Shown here: piece after piece, positions 15,434 through 24,004 of the stretch
How positions within the stretch are numbered: the first letter of the stretch is position 1
How the letters are laid out: each line of letters opens with the position of its first letter
Translations under genes and position numbers: made by a program
Notes under the pieces: generated by a model
Database searches by the model: none
What the model saw: the letters and a program-made list of their open reading frames with translations, nothing else
What the model was told of the DNA's origin: nothing
From: CAZEBW01 sp964510205
GTDB taxonomy: Bacteria > Chloroflexota > Anaerolineae > VGOG01
Assembly: GCA_964510205.1 (NCBI GenBank)
Contig: CAZEBW010000006.1
Coordinates: forward strand, 1 to 64,000
Reading direction: 5' to 3'
DNA: 64,000 bases

Positions 15434-16069
15434 TCACTCCGTAAACTCTATCGCCACGCTCTCCACGTCCCACAAAGGCTCGATCTTCTCGATGATCTCC
15501 TCGCGGATGTTGGCGGCGAACTGGTGATCAGACGGCAGGTCGAGCGCCACGCGCACCGTGCCGTCGGCAACCTCAATGTCTTTGACCACCTTGGTGCGAA
15601 CCAGGTCGAGTCCAACCAGCGGATTCATCACGTGCTTCAGGCGCTTGCGCACCACCTCCACCGTGGTCGGCACGCGCTCTTTGACCAGCCCGTGTCGCTC
15701 CTCGTAGTTCTGAATCGCCGCCCGCAGCCCGTCCACGGCCAACACCGAGCAGTGCGTCTTGATGGGCGGCAGGCCGCCCAGCGCCTCTGAGGCCTGCTTC
15801 CAACTGATGGCCTTGGCCTCTTCCAGCGTCTTGCCTTTGGCCAACTCGGTGATGATGGAGCCGGTGGCGATGTTGGAGGCGCAGCCGTAGGACTCGAACT
15901 TGATGTCGTCAATGCGCTGGGACTCCTCATCCACTTTGAGATAGACGGCCACCATGTCGCCGCAGGCAGGACTGCCCTCGACTGCTTTGGCGTCGGCGTC
16001 CTCGATGCGCCCAACATTCTGTGGGTGTCTGAAGTGTTCCATCACGATTTCGCTATAGGGTAATGGCAT
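15434..16069 (-). CDS. IscU scaffold fused to a DUF59/MIP18-like domain
   Basis: The 211-residue protein has an N-terminal IscU domain with the three ligand cysteines in ACGDMVAVYLK, YGCASNIATGS and THCSVLAVDGL and the conserved Asp of CGD. From about residue 130 a C-terminal DUF59-like domain follows (RLKHVMNPLVGLDLV, VRVALDLPSDHQFAANIREEI). It would build Fe-S clusters and perhaps deliver them. Together with the CysE-DUF59 protein this is the second DUF59 fusion in the window. ATG 16069 follows GGGAGG. Confidence 0.9.
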   Translation of the reverse strand: MPLPYSEIVMEHFRHPQNVGRIEDADAKAVEGSPACGDMVAVYLKVDEESQRIDDIKFESYGCASNIATGSIITELAKGKTLEEAKAISWKQASEALGGLPPIKTHCSVLAVDGLRAAIQNYEERHGLVKERVPTTVEVVRKRLKHVMNPLVGLDLVRTKVVKDIEVADGTVRVALDLPSDHQFAANIREEIIEKIEPLWDVESVAIEFTE

Positions 16070-16123
16070 CTATACCTCCCTACTCAATCAGAGATCCCCC
16101 GTAAAGTCCTCGAACACGCTCTC

Positions 16124-16186
16124 AGCCCCCGTCCCCGGGGGGTGGCCAGCGAACGTCCTCACGAAGGCCGCTCCGGGGACGGGGCT
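16124..16186. repeat. Long inverted repeat after the ferritin gene
   Basis: AGCCCCCGTCCCCGG (16124-16138) is complementary, with one extra base, to CCGGGGACGGGGCT (16173-16186). It lies between the ferritin stop and the IscU-DUF59 start. No T-run follows; it could still act as a roadblock or mRNA end. Confidence 0.6.
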
Positions 16187-16218
16187 CCGAGCACTTCCCG
16201 GGAAAGTTCAGCCTAGTT

Positions 16219-16722
16219 CTACTCCTCGCCAGCAGCTTCGCGCTGGCCCAATTCCCTATCCAGCATGACCAGAGCGTGGGTCTGGTCGCCCAGCATCTTG
16301 AGCGTCTCTACGATTTCCCCAGCGCTGGCCTCCTCCTCGACCTGCTCCTCAATGAACCACTGCAGCATCATCTGGGTGGGATAGTCGTTCTCCTCCAGCG
16401 CAAGCTCGTAGAGTTCGTTGATCAACGCCGTCACTTTGCGCTCGTGTTCGAGAGTCTGCTCGAAGATATCGAGCGGCGAACCGAACTCCACTGGTGGCTG
16501 GTCAATGGCCTGGAGCACCACTTGGCCGCCCCGCTCATTGACAAAGTCGAAGAACTTCATGGCGTGCTCCACCTCTTCCTGGCTCTGCAGCCGCATCCAG
16601 TGGGCAAAGCCCGACAGATTGGCCGCCTCGAAGTGAGCCGACATCGAAAGGTACAGGTAGGCCGAATAGAGCTCGTCCTTGATCTGTTCGTTGATCCCGT
16701 CTTGCATAACCTTGCTCAGCAT
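16219..16722 (-). CDS. Ferritin (non-heme)
   Basis: The 167-residue protein matches bacterial ferritin FtnA: KDELYSAYLYLSMSAHFEAANLSGFAHW, the ferroxidase residues in EEVEHAMKFFDFV, and MLQWFIEEQVEEE. It stores iron as a ferric mineral in the cytoplasm. It stands between iscS-like and iscU-DUF59 genes, tying iron storage to cluster assembly. ATG 16722 follows AAGGAGG. Confidence 0.94.
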   Translation of the reverse strand: MLSKVMQDGINEQIKDELYSAYLYLSMSAHFEAANLSGFAHWMRLQSQEEVEHAMKFFDFVNERGGQVVLQAIDQPPVEFGSPLDIFEQTLEHERKVTALINELYELALEENDYPTQMMLQWFIEEQVEEEASAGEIVETLKMLGDQTHALVMLDRELGQREAAGEE

Positions 16723-16776
16723 AGTGCTTTTCCTCCTTAAGATTGTTTGGTCGTCTCCCTCCCAGATCTTGCTGCT

Positions 16777-16868
16777 GTGTCATTGCGAGCGACTGTAAGG
16801 AGCGAAGCAATCCCCACCCTGCGAATTGGAGATTGCTTCGGCGCAAACAGCGCGCCTCGCAATGACAC
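16777..16868. repeat. Palindromic element family 2, copy A
   Basis: GTGTCATTGCGAG (16777-16789) is perfectly inverted at CTCGCAATGACAC (16856-16868). An inner pair GAAGCAATC / GATTGCTTC lies inside. It is non-coding and stands upstream of ferritin. A second copy is at 34265-34373. The type is common in environmental genomes. Confidence 0.8.
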
Positions 16869-16927
16869 GAACAACCCGTCTTAGGGCACACTCTACAGGG
16901 AAACTACCGATTGTTTGTTTTTTGGAA

Positions 16928-16962
16928 AGAAGCCAGGCTTTTCTCTCAGGAAGCTGGTTTCT
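16928..16962. repeat. Palindromic element family 4, short copy
   Basis: AGAAGCCAGGC and AAGCTGGTTTCT form an imperfect inverted repeat of 35 bases just after the iscS-like gene. A longer relative with AGAAACCAGG ends is at 44024-44121. Confidence 0.55.
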
Positions 16963-16976
16963 GAATCCTCTCTACG

Positions 16977-18140
16977 CTACTCTTTTCCCAGCGGACTGAT
17001 GGCCCGCAGCTTCTCGATGACGTCGGATATGGCCTCCGCCACTGCGTCCACGTCCCCCGGCTCGTTGAAGCGGCCAAAGGTGAAACGCACCGAGCCGTGC
17101 GCGCGTTCGTGGTTGCCGCCGATGCCCAGGATGACGTGGCTGGCCTCCAACGAGCGGCTGAAGCAGGCCGAGCCGGTGCTGACGGCGAAGCCGCGCATGT
17201 CCAGGTGCAGCAGGATGGCCTCGCCCTCCACGAAGCGGAAGGAGACGTTGGCGTTGTGGGGCAGCCGCAGCGTGGGATGGCCGTTGAGGCGCGAGTGCGG
17301 AATCCGCAGCAGCCGCTCAATCAGTCGGTCGCGCATCTCCTGCAGCCGCGCCGTCTCCTCTGGCGTGACCAGCTCCACCGCCTTGGCGAAGCCAACCGCA
17401 CCGGAAACGTTCTCCGCCCCAGCCCGCAGGTTGAACTCCTGGAAGCCGCCGTCCATCCACTTGGCCAGCGGCGTGCCCTCCCGCACGTACAGCCCGCCCA
17501 CGCCCTTGGGGCCGTGGATCAGGTGCGCCGCCACAGTGACCAGGTCGACCGGCAATTCCCGCACATCCAGCGGCACACGGGGGAAGCTGTGGGTGGCGTC
17601 GGTGTGGAACAACACGTCGTGCTCCCGACAGATCGCGCCGATGGCGGCCAGGTCTTGCAGCGTGCCAATCTCTTGGTTGGCTGCCTGGACCGAAACTAGA
17701 ATCGTCTGCGACGTTATGGCGTCACGCAATTGATCCAGATCCAGTCGCCCGTGCTCATCCACGTCGAGATAGGTCACCTGGAAGCCCTGCTTCTCCAGGG
17801 CGCGGGCGCTGTGGAGGACGGGGAAGTCCTCGATTTTGGAGGTGATGATGTGCTTGCCCTTCTTCTCCCCCAGGGCCAGAGCGACGCCTTTGAGCGCCAT
17901 GTTGCTGGACTCCGTGCTCCCAGAGGTAAAGACAAACTCCTCGGGCTCAGCTCCCAGCGCGCCGGCGATCGCGGCTCGGGCCGCGTGCAGAGCGTCCTTG
18001 GCCTCGAGGCCCGGCGAGTAGCCGAACTGGGAGGTGGCCACGGCGTAGGTATCGAAGAAGTAAGGTCTCATCGCCTCCAGCACGCGCTCGTCCAGGCGAG
18101 TAGCAGCGGCATTGTCCAGGTAAACAAACTCACCAAACAT
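16977..18140 (-). CDS. IscS/NifS-like cysteine desulfurase homologue without the PLP lysine
   Basis: The 387-residue protein aligns with class V desulfurases: YLDNAAATR start, FTSGSTESSNMALKG, the catalytic Cys326 in STGSACFSRS and a normal C-terminal domain. But the lysine that forms the Schiff base with PLP (SxHKxxGPKG) is leucine: VAAHLIHGPKGVG, codon CTG at 17520-17522. The cofactor-stacking Gln of DAxQ is also His (DATHSFP). As seen it should not be a normal PLP desulfurase. Archaeoglobus fulgidus IscS also lacks this lysine and is thought to help cluster assembly with free sulfide. ATG 18140 is best placed relative to GAGGAG. It follows a ferredoxin gene. Confidence 0.88.
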   Translation of the reverse strand: MFGEFVYLDNAAATRLDERVLEAMRPYFFDTYAVATSQFGYSPGLEAKDALHAARAAIAGALGAEPEEFVFTSGSTESSNMALKGVALALGEKKGKHIITSKIEDFPVLHSARALEKQGFQVTYLDVDEHGRLDLDQLRDAITSQTILVSVQAANQEIGTLQDLAAIGAICREHDVLFHTDATHSFPRVPLDVRELPVDLVTVAAHLIHGPKGVGGLYVREGTPLAKWMDGGFQEFNLRAGAENVSGAVGFAKAVELVTPEETARLQEMRDRLIERLLRIPHSRLNGHPTLRLPHNANVSFRFVEGEAILLHLDMRGFAVSTGSACFSRSLEASHVILGIGGNHERAHGSVRFTFGRFNEPGDVDAVAEAISDVIEKLRAISPLGKE

Positions 18141-18206
18141 ATCCATTCTCCTCACAAACGGCGATTCATCGCAGGACGGCGAGAAACGCGCAGCCGTGGC
18201 GCGGGT

Positions 18207-18470
18207 TCACCCACTGGGCAACGCCTCTTCCTCTCGACCCGGCTCCAGCACGATCTCGAAAGCACAAGTAATGGCGCCCGTGGGACAGACCTCTTCACAC
18301 AAAGGGTTTTCCCCAGGGCAGGCATATATACTCGAGCACTTTTCGGTGCAAGAGAATATCGCCCCCCGCTCTCCCAACTCCACGGCATGGCAGGGGCAGA
18401 CCTCCACACACAGCCCGCAGAGCGTGCAGCGATCCTGGTCCACCTGGGGCAGCGCCCACGCCTCGTTCAT
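18207..18470 (-). CDS. 4Fe-4S ferredoxin-like protein
   Basis: The 87-residue protein has CTLCGLCVEVCPCHAV at residues 15-30, then a cysteine-rich middle (SCTEKCSSIYACPG) and CEEVCPTGAI, enough for two 4Fe-4S clusters with an inserted loop. It is a cytoplasmic electron carrier or a cluster-assembly partner. ATG 18470 is chosen because of GCAGGAGG eight bases before; an earlier ATG lies inside the promoter. The gene is preceded by a Crp/Fnr-type promoter and followed by the iscS-like gene. Confidence 0.88.
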   Translation of the reverse strand: MNEAWALPQVDQDRCTLCGLCVEVCPCHAVELGERGAIFSCTEKCSSIYACPGENPLCEEVCPTGAITCAFEIVLEPGREEEALPSG

Positions 18471-18503
18471 CCACACCTCCTGCATCAAAAAACGACTATC
18501 CTT

Positions 18504-18544
18504 ATTGTACCACCAGGGCAGCCATCTGTCTATGACAAAAGTCA
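18504..18544 (-). promoter_or_regulatory. Ferredoxin promoter with Crp/Fnr-type box at -41.5
   Basis: On the minus strand TGAC-TTTT-GTCA (18533-18544) directly adjoins -35 TAGACA (18527-18532), followed by 17 bp and -10 TACAAT (18504-18509). Layout and most spacer bases match the distal copA promoter at 6834-6874. The box begins 9 bases after the stop of the Crp/Fnr-family gene. Confidence 0.78.
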
Positions 18545-18552
18545 CTTTTCCC

Positions 18553-19227
18553 CTACCCGCCTGCCGCCTCCCGTTCCAGCCCCTCCCGATCCACCATCAC
18601 GATCTGCCCGCGCTCTCGACGGATCAGGCCATCGTTGACAAAGGTCCGCAGCACGCGCCCCACTACATCGCGCACCGTGCCAATGTGGGAGGCGATCTCT
18701 TCCTGCGTCCAACGTCTGGGCGGCTGCCTGTTCTCAGCCGAGGCCTGATCCAGCAAGAAGCGCGCCAGGCGGGTGCTCACTGTGTGCAGGGCCAGATCCT
18801 CCACCATGTCGCTCAGACGGCGCACCTCGGCGGCCAGGTACTCCAGGACAGCCAAGGCCACCTCGTGGTGGTCGCGCAGGATATTGTGGAAACGCTGGCA
18901 GTCAATGGTATAGAGCGTGGCCTCGGTCACCGCTTCCGCGGTGGCCCGATTGGGTCTGCGATCGAGTACGGGAACAAGGTTGAAGGTTTCGCCGGGGCCG
19001 AGATAGGCCAGCACCTGCTCGCGGCCTTCGAGCGACAGGCGGTACATCCGCACCACGCCGTGCACCACGAAATACACCGCCTGGCAGGGTTCGCCCTCCA
19101 ACATCACGACCTGATCGGGCGAAAAGATGCGCTCGTGAACGTAGGCCGCGATCTCTAGCAAATCGTCCTCGCCGAGTCCGCCGAAGAACGGCAATTTAGC
19201 CAGAGCTTCAACTTTTTTGCTGGTCAT
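18553..19227 (-). CDS. Crp/Fnr-family transcriptional regulator
   Basis: The 224-residue protein has an N-terminal cyclic-nucleotide-binding-like beta roll (LPFFGGLGEDDLLEIA, VYFVVHGVVRMYRLSLEGRE), a dimer helix and a C-terminal winged helix with recognition segment GTVRDVVGRVLRTF. It lacks the N-terminal cysteine cluster of oxygen-sensing FNR, so its signal is unknown. It most likely binds the TGAC-N4-GTCA boxes at the ferredoxin and copA promoters. ATG 19227 gives the family start; the longer frame to 19458 overlaps glgC. Confidence 0.92.
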   Translation of the reverse strand: MTSKKVEALAKLPFFGGLGEDDLLEIAAYVHERIFSPDQVVMLEGEPCQAVYFVVHGVVRMYRLSLEGREQVLAYLGPGETFNLVPVLDRRPNRATAEAVTEATLYTIDCQRFHNILRDHHEVALAVLEYLAAEVRRLSDMVEDLALHTVSTRLARFLLDQASAENRQPPRRWTQEEIASHIGTVRDVVGRVLRTFVNDGLIRRERGQIVMVDREGLEREAAGG

Positions 19228-19258
19228 CAACAACTCACCGCACGTAGTCGTTTGATCA

Positions 19259-20521
19259 TCAGATGACGGTCCCTTCGGGTATGGCGGCGTTCTTGGGGAT
19301 GACGACGATCCCATCTCGGATGGCGTAGTGTTCCTTTTCTTGGTCCGGCTCTCCAGCATGGGAGCGGATGACGACGCCTTGTCCAATTCGGGCGTTCTTG
19401 TCAATGATGGCCCGCTCGATGTTAACATCCTGGCCAATGCCCATGTGGGGCCGCCCAAGACGACGGTTCTCGGTCTTCTCGTCGTCGTCCTCGTAGAAGT
19501 CGGCCCCCATCATCACCACGTGGCGCAGCCTCGCCCCCGGCCGCACCACGCTGCGCAGGCCGACGATGCATTCCTCGACATCCGCGTCGTACAGCCAGCA
19601 CCCTTCCGCCACCACCGCCTGCTCCAGCCGGCAGCCATCTATCCGCGAGGGGGGTAGAAAGCGAGAACGGGTGTAGATGGGCCGGCGGGGATCGTAGAAG
19701 TCAAACGGCGGATTCTCACGAGTGAGAGCCAGGTTGGCGCTGTAGAAAGCGGAGATGGTGCCGATGTCTTCCCAGTAGCCGTCGAAGGGAAAGGCGTAAA
19801 CTCGCACCGATTCGATGGCCGCCGGAACGACGTGCCGGCCGAAGTCGTCGTCGCCGCACTCCTCCAGCAGGCGAAGCAGCACATCCATCCGAAAAACGTA
19901 GATGCCCATTGAGGCCAAATAGGGCCGCTCGTCTCCATGGCGACTCTCCAGCCCTTCCAACTCCTCCGCTCCCTGCGGTTTCTCCTGAAAAGCAACGATC
20001 CGTCCCTCGTCGTTGGTTTGCAGGATACCGTAGCGAGGCGCGTCCGCCGCTGAGACGGGAAGGACAGCGATGGTGACGTCGGCCCGGCTTTCCCGATGGA
20101 AACCGACGAATTCGCCGTAGTCCATGCGGTAGAGATGGTCACCGGCCAGGATCAGCACGTCCTCCGCTCCCCGACTGAGGAAGCGATGCACCTGCTGGCG
20201 AACCGCGTCCGCCGTCCCCTGGTACCAATCGGCGCCGTTCAACGTCTGTTCGGCAGCCAGGATTTCGACGAAGCCATGGGAGAAGACGTCAAACGTGTAG
20301 GTCCGGAAGACATGGCGGTTGAGAGAGGCCGAGAGGAACTGGGTGAGAACGAAGACGCGGGTGATGCCGGAGTTGATGCAATTGCTCAAGGGGATGTCAA
20401 TCAGGCGGTATTTGCCGCCGATGGGCACGGCTGGTTTGGCGCGCAATTTGGTCAGTGGATAAAGCCGGCTCCCCCGCCCACCGCCGAGCACAACAGCCAG
20501 CACGTCTTGAAGCGGCATCAT
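19259..20521 (-). CDS. glgC: Glucose-1-phosphate adenylyltransferase
   Basis: The 420-residue enzyme starts with the nucleotide-binding GGGRGSRLYPLTKLRAKPAVPIGGKYRLIDIPLS region (motif at residues 13-45), has LAGDHLYRMDY and the C-terminal beta-helix with VVIPKNAAIPEGT. It makes ADP-glucose for glycogen synthesis. Length matches the family. It lies head to tail with the Crp/Fnr gene, 31 bases apart. Confidence 0.95.
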   Translation of the reverse strand: MMPLQDVLAVVLGGGRGSRLYPLTKLRAKPAVPIGGKYRLIDIPLSNCINSGITRVFVLTQFLSASLNRHVFRTYTFDVFSHGFVEILAAEQTLNGADWYQGTADAVRQQVHRFLSRGAEDVLILAGDHLYRMDYGEFVGFHRESRADVTIAVLPVSAADAPRYGILQTNDEGRIVAFQEKPQGAEELEGLESRHGDERPYLASMGIYVFRMDVLLRLLEECGDDDFGRHVVPAAIESVRVYAFPFDGYWEDIGTISAFYSANLALTRENPPFDFYDPRRPIYTRSRFLPPSRIDGCRLEQAVVAEGCWLYDADVEECIVGLRSVVRPGARLRHVVMMGADFYEDDDEKTENRRLGRPHMGIGQDVNIERAIIDKNARIGQGVVIRSHAGEPDQEKEHYAIRDGIVVIPKNAAIPEGTVI

Positions 20522-20577
20522 CTTCCTCCTTCGAGTTTCACGGCAGCTTGGTCAGAAAATCGGTCACTCTAGTCTGC

Positions 20578-21645
20578 TTACTCCTCCGGTAAGGCCGTCA
20601 CTTCTGCCTTCACGAACTCCCGCAGCGCCGTGGTCGCGTAAGACCCCTTGGGCAGCGAGAACGTGAACAGCAGCCCGGCGGGATGGGGCTCAATGTCGAG
20701 GTCGTTCAGGAACAGGCAGGCGCGGCGGCGGCTGCCGTTCAGCCGCGCTCGACGCAGCATCTCCGTCGTCACTTCCTCTGCCTCCAGCACCGCCCGTTCC
20801 AGCTCGCCAGGCTCGCCGCTTGCCCACCACATGCGGTGGCCATAGATCGGCCCCGTGTAGGTGATCTCCCTCCGCCGGAAACGAGGTAACTCGACCTCGG
20901 CGTCCTCGACCTCGAACAAGCCGCCGGTATCCGTCTTCTTGGCGATGTCGCCGTTCAGGAGAAGATCGAACCAATCGCGCTCGATGCGCTCCGTCAGCCA
21001 GGCGTTGAACAGAGCCGACTGATAGGCCGAAAGTAGGAATCGCCTCAGCCAACGCTTGCGCGGCCCTCGGCCCAGCAACACCTCGCGCCCCTGCCGCGCG
21101 TTGTCGCCGTGGATGCCAAAGCGCTGCGGGCCGTAGAAGTTGGGCAAGCCGCGCGCCTGCAAAGCCTGGGCGATGGCCTCAGCCCGCGCCATCGCCTCCG
21201 CCCCTGGACCCAGCACCACGATGCGAAAGCGATTGCCCAGCAAATGTCCTTTCTTCAGCTTGTTGCGATGTCGCCGCACCCACACCACCTCAACCGGCAG
21301 CGCTTCTTCGATACGCCCGGCCACAGTCGCCTCGTCCACGCCGTGCAGCAGCAGGGAGAAGGTCTGGGTCACGCGAGCGTGCTTGTCCTTCAGGCCGGCG
21401 CAGCCCACGTCCACCGCTCGCAGGTCGAAGAGGTCAACCAGCCGCTCCTGCAGCGCGCGCGTGGTCCACCCCTCGCGGGTCAAGCGCACGTAGACGTGCT
21501 CGCCCTCCCCCACCGCCTCGTACAGCGGGACTTCCTCGACCACAAAGTGGGCCGGCTCAGCCTTGATCTCCCCACCGATGCCCGGCAGGTCTGGCGTGAT
21601 GAAGGGCAGCGCGGAAGTCTGCGTACCATCATCATCTATCATCAA
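20578..21645 (-). CDS. truD: tRNA pseudouridine synthase D
   Basis: The 355-residue protein has the TruD motifs GLKDKHARVTQ (catalytic Asp), FYGPQRFG and the inserted TRUD domain. It converts U13 of tRNAGlu to pseudouridine. Start ATG 21645; the second Met three bases later is equally possible. The neighbours are unrelated housekeeping genes. Confidence 0.94.
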   Translation of the reverse strand: MMIDDDGTQTSALPFITPDLPGIGGEIKAEPAHFVVEEVPLYEAVGEGEHVYVRLTREGWTTRALQERLVDLFDLRAVDVGCAGLKDKHARVTQTFSLLLHGVDEATVAGRIEEALPVEVVWVRRHRNKLKKGHLLGNRFRIVVLGPGAEAMARAEAIAQALQARGLPNFYGPQRFGIHGDNARQGREVLLGRGPRKRWLRRFLLSAYQSALFNAWLTERIERDWFDLLLNGDIAKKTDTGGLFEVEDAEVELPRFRRREITYTGPIYGHRMWWASGEPGELERAVLEAEEVTTEMLRRARLNGSRRRACLFLNDLDIEPHPAGLLFTFSLPKGSYATTALREFVKAEVTALPEE

Positions 21646-21653
21646 CTACCCCC

Positions 21654-22682
21654 CTAAATTCGTGTTATTCGTTCATTCGTGACATTCGTGTTCCAAAAAC
21701 CATCCGGTGGCGAATACGCCAGTTGTTTCAGAAAATCGGCCACGGCCTGCAAAAACGGCTGCGGGCACTCCTCGTGGGGCACATGGCCGCAGTCCGGAAT
21801 GACCACTAACTCGGCGTCGGGCAGCTCGTCGGCCAGACGGACGCTCTGCTCGGTGGGCACGACGCGGTCGTCATCGCCGGTGATGACCAGGCAGGGCATG
21901 CGAATCTCAGTCAGTCGCTGCGGCAAGTCTTGGGACCCGCTGGCCCGAACCATCTCCCACAGGGCGCGATCCCAGTTTTCGGCCTGCAGCGGCTCGGTGT
22001 ACCCCTCCCAGACCTCCGCCGTGATCTTGGAGGGATCGTGCCAGGCAGAGCGAGCAAAGTCTATGCCCCAGCCTCGGATCCGCCGCGCCAGCAACGGCCC
22101 GATCCGCTGCATTTGGGGCGTGTTGGCAAGCAAGCCGATGAGGCCCATCGAACCGCCGTGGGCATAGACCGCCGGGTCCACCAACACCAGGGCCTGCACC
22201 CGCTGTGGATGGGCCAAGGCGGTGAGCATGGCGATGGTGCCGCCGGCGGAGTTGCCCACCAGAATCGCCTTCTCCGCCCCCAGCTCGTCCAGCAATCCAA
22301 TCGTCAACTCGACCTGGGCCTCCGCGCTGTACGGGCTCTCACCCGCCCACTCGCCTGGCAGAGGGCGCTCGGTCAGGCCGAAGGCGGGGCGGTCGAAGGC
22401 CATCACCGTGCCCATCTCGGCCAGCGGCTCCATCACCTCGCGCCAGGAGAAGGTGCTGGCGCCGAAGCCATGCAGCAGGACAAGCACGGGCTCCCCCTGG
22501 CCGGCGGTTTTGTAGTGCACCTGCAAGCCGTTGATCTCCACAAAGCGACTGTCGGGGTCGGCCAACTGCTGAGGCGGCACGGTGCCCTCCAGCGGGGGCA
22601 CGGGAATCAGCAGCGGGGCGATCAACAGGATGAGCAGCAGCACGATGATCACGATCAGGGCGATGCGTAGCCAGCATTTCAT
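21654..22682 (-). CDS. Membrane-anchored alpha/beta hydrolase
   Basis: The 342-residue protein has an N-terminal hydrophobic helix (5-24) and an alpha/beta-hydrolase fold: HGFGAS oxyanion region, the nucleophile in GNSAGG, GDDDRVVP and the catalytic His in CGHVPHEE. Substrate unknown. The last residues (FWNTNVTNERITRI) are encoded by a tandem ATTCGTG-type repeat that supplies the stop codon, so the C-terminus has been extended or replaced by repeat DNA. ATG 22682 directly precedes the helix. Confidence 0.88.
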   Translation of the reverse strand: MKCWLRIALIVIIVLLLILLIAPLLIPVPPLEGTVPPQQLADPDSRFVEINGLQVHYKTAGQGEPVLVLLHGFGASTFSWREVMEPLAEMGTVMAFDRPAFGLTERPLPGEWAGESPYSAEAQVELTIGLLDELGAEKAILVGNSAGGTIAMLTALAHPQRVQALVLVDPAVYAHGGSMGLIGLLANTPQMQRIGPLLARRIRGWGIDFARSAWHDPSKITAEVWEGYTEPLQAENWDRALWEMVRASGSQDLPQRLTEIRMPCLVITGDDDRVVPTEQSVRLADELPDAELVVIPDCGHVPHEECPQPFLQAVADFLKQLAYSPPDGFWNTNVTNERITRI

Positions 22683-22725
22683 GGTTCTATCCCCCCAGCC
22701 GACAAGGCTCATCTTGCCGAAACGA

Positions 22726-23475
22726 CTATAGCACCAGCTTCAACACAAACAGAATCGCCATGCCGCCGATGACCAAGGGGATATTGTAGGGAGTGGATTG
22801 GCGACGCGTTTCTGGGATGAGGTCTGAAGCGGCGATGTACAAGAAAGAGCCGGCGGCGACGCCCAACAGTCCTCCCAATACGCTGGCCTGGATGCCCTGC
22901 AGGAGCCCATGGGAAACAACAGCGCCCACCGGTGTGGCTAAGGCCACTGCGACCGAATAGGCCAGAGCCTTGTTTCTGGTCAGGCCCGCATGGAGGAGGA
23001 TGGCCATCATGGAAAGGCCCTCCGGAAACTCGTGCATGATCACAGCCACGGTGGCGATGATGCCGGTGACGGCGCTGTCGGCGAAACCCGCACCGATGAT
23101 CACCCCGTCGAGGAGGGAGTGAAAACCGATCCCTAGGACAGACACGACACCTAAGGCATGTCGCCGGTGCGCCTCGCTCTCCTCGGAGCACTGCGGGTCT
23201 TCATGAGCGGCGTGCACCACCACGTTCTGCTCCAGGACGTAGAAGGCCAGAAAGCTCAGCAAGGCATAAACAGCGGCATTGCCATTCAGCTCCAGGGATT
23301 CGGGCAGAATGTCCAGCAGAGAAGCCGAGAGCAGGGCGCCGGAGGCGAAGCTGATGAGGTAGATGGAGCCTCGGCGAGCCCATGCCTCTCTGATCAACAC
23401 GATGTAGATGCCAACCAAGGTGGCCAATCCCGCCAGACTACCGTAGAGGGCTACATTCCAAAACTGACTTTCCAT
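22726..23475 (-). CDS. ZIP-family metal transporter
   Basis: The 249-residue membrane protein has the ZIP metal-site helices with HSLLDGVIIGAG and HEFPEGLSMM, and a His-rich loop between helices 3 and 4 (VVVHAAHEDPQCSEESEAHRRH). It probably imports zinc or another divalent metal. It lies 15 bases after the universal stress gene. Confidence 0.92.
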   Translation of the reverse strand: MESQFWNVALYGSLAGLATLVGIYIVLIREAWARRGSIYLISFASGALLSASLLDILPESLELNGNAAVYALLSFLAFYVLEQNVVVHAAHEDPQCSEESEAHRRHALGVVSVLGIGFHSLLDGVIIGAGFADSAVTGIIATVAVIMHEFPEGLSMMAILLHAGLTRNKALAYSVAVALATPVGAVVSHGLLQGIQASVLGGLLGVAAGSFLYIAASDLIPETRRQSTPYNIPLVIGGMAILFVLKLVL

Positions 23476-23490
23476 ATCGGTCCCCCTGGT

Positions 23491-23916
23491 TCACACAATG
23501 ACGGCTTCCGCGCCGGTCTCGGCTTCGATTTCGGCGGCGAAGGCTCTCAGCTCAGCCGGCACAAAGGCGCTCCCCGTTCCTGCCGGCCGGCCCAACACCA
23601 CCAGGGCAACGCCCTCCTCACAGGTGACCGCCTTCAACTCGTCCCGAAACTCCCCGCGCCGCAGCAGATAATCGGCAGCAACCCCCTGATTCTCGGCTCG
23701 TTCCTGGGCCATGGCCAGCAGAAACTCGCCCATGCGCCCCATCTCCTCCGCCACTACGTCGGGACGAACCGCCCGCTCGGTCTTGTCCAGAAAATGGGTG
23801 TCTACCACGAAGAGGAACAGCAACTCCCCATTTCGCTCCCGGGCCAAAGCGATGGCTGCATCCTGGGTGCGGTAGCTGGCCTCGCCGCCTCGCGTGGCAC
23901 ATAAGATTTTGCCCAT
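23491..23916 (-). CDS. Universal stress protein (UspA-like)
   Basis: The 141-residue protein shows the Usp alpha/beta fold: KILCATRGGEASYRTQDAAIALA start, ELLFLFVVDTHFL and a C-terminal LVVLGRPAGTGSAFVP resembling the ATP loop. Its role is stress adaptation, partner unknown. ATG 23916 gives the family start. Confidence 0.8.
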   Translation of the reverse strand: MGKILCATRGGEASYRTQDAAIALARERNGELLFLFVVDTHFLDKTERAVRPDVVAEEMGRMGEFLLAMAQERAENQGVAADYLLRRGEFRDELKAVTCEEGVALVVLGRPAGTGSAFVPAELRAFAAEIEAETGAEAVIV

Positions 23917-23933
23917 AGTCACCTCCATAGCGA

Positions 23934-24004
23934 GAGACTAGGGACAAGGGACTAGGGATTAGGGGTCTTGTCCCTTGTCCCTTGCCCCTGGTCTCTAGTC
24001 TCTA
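23934..24004. repeat. Mirrored heptamer/octamer repeat
   Basis: Units of the type GACTAGGGACAAGGGAC on the left are inverted as TTGTCCCTTGTCCCT on the right. It fills the gap between the permease and the stress gene, and the permease stop codon lies in its end. Confidence 0.75.
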
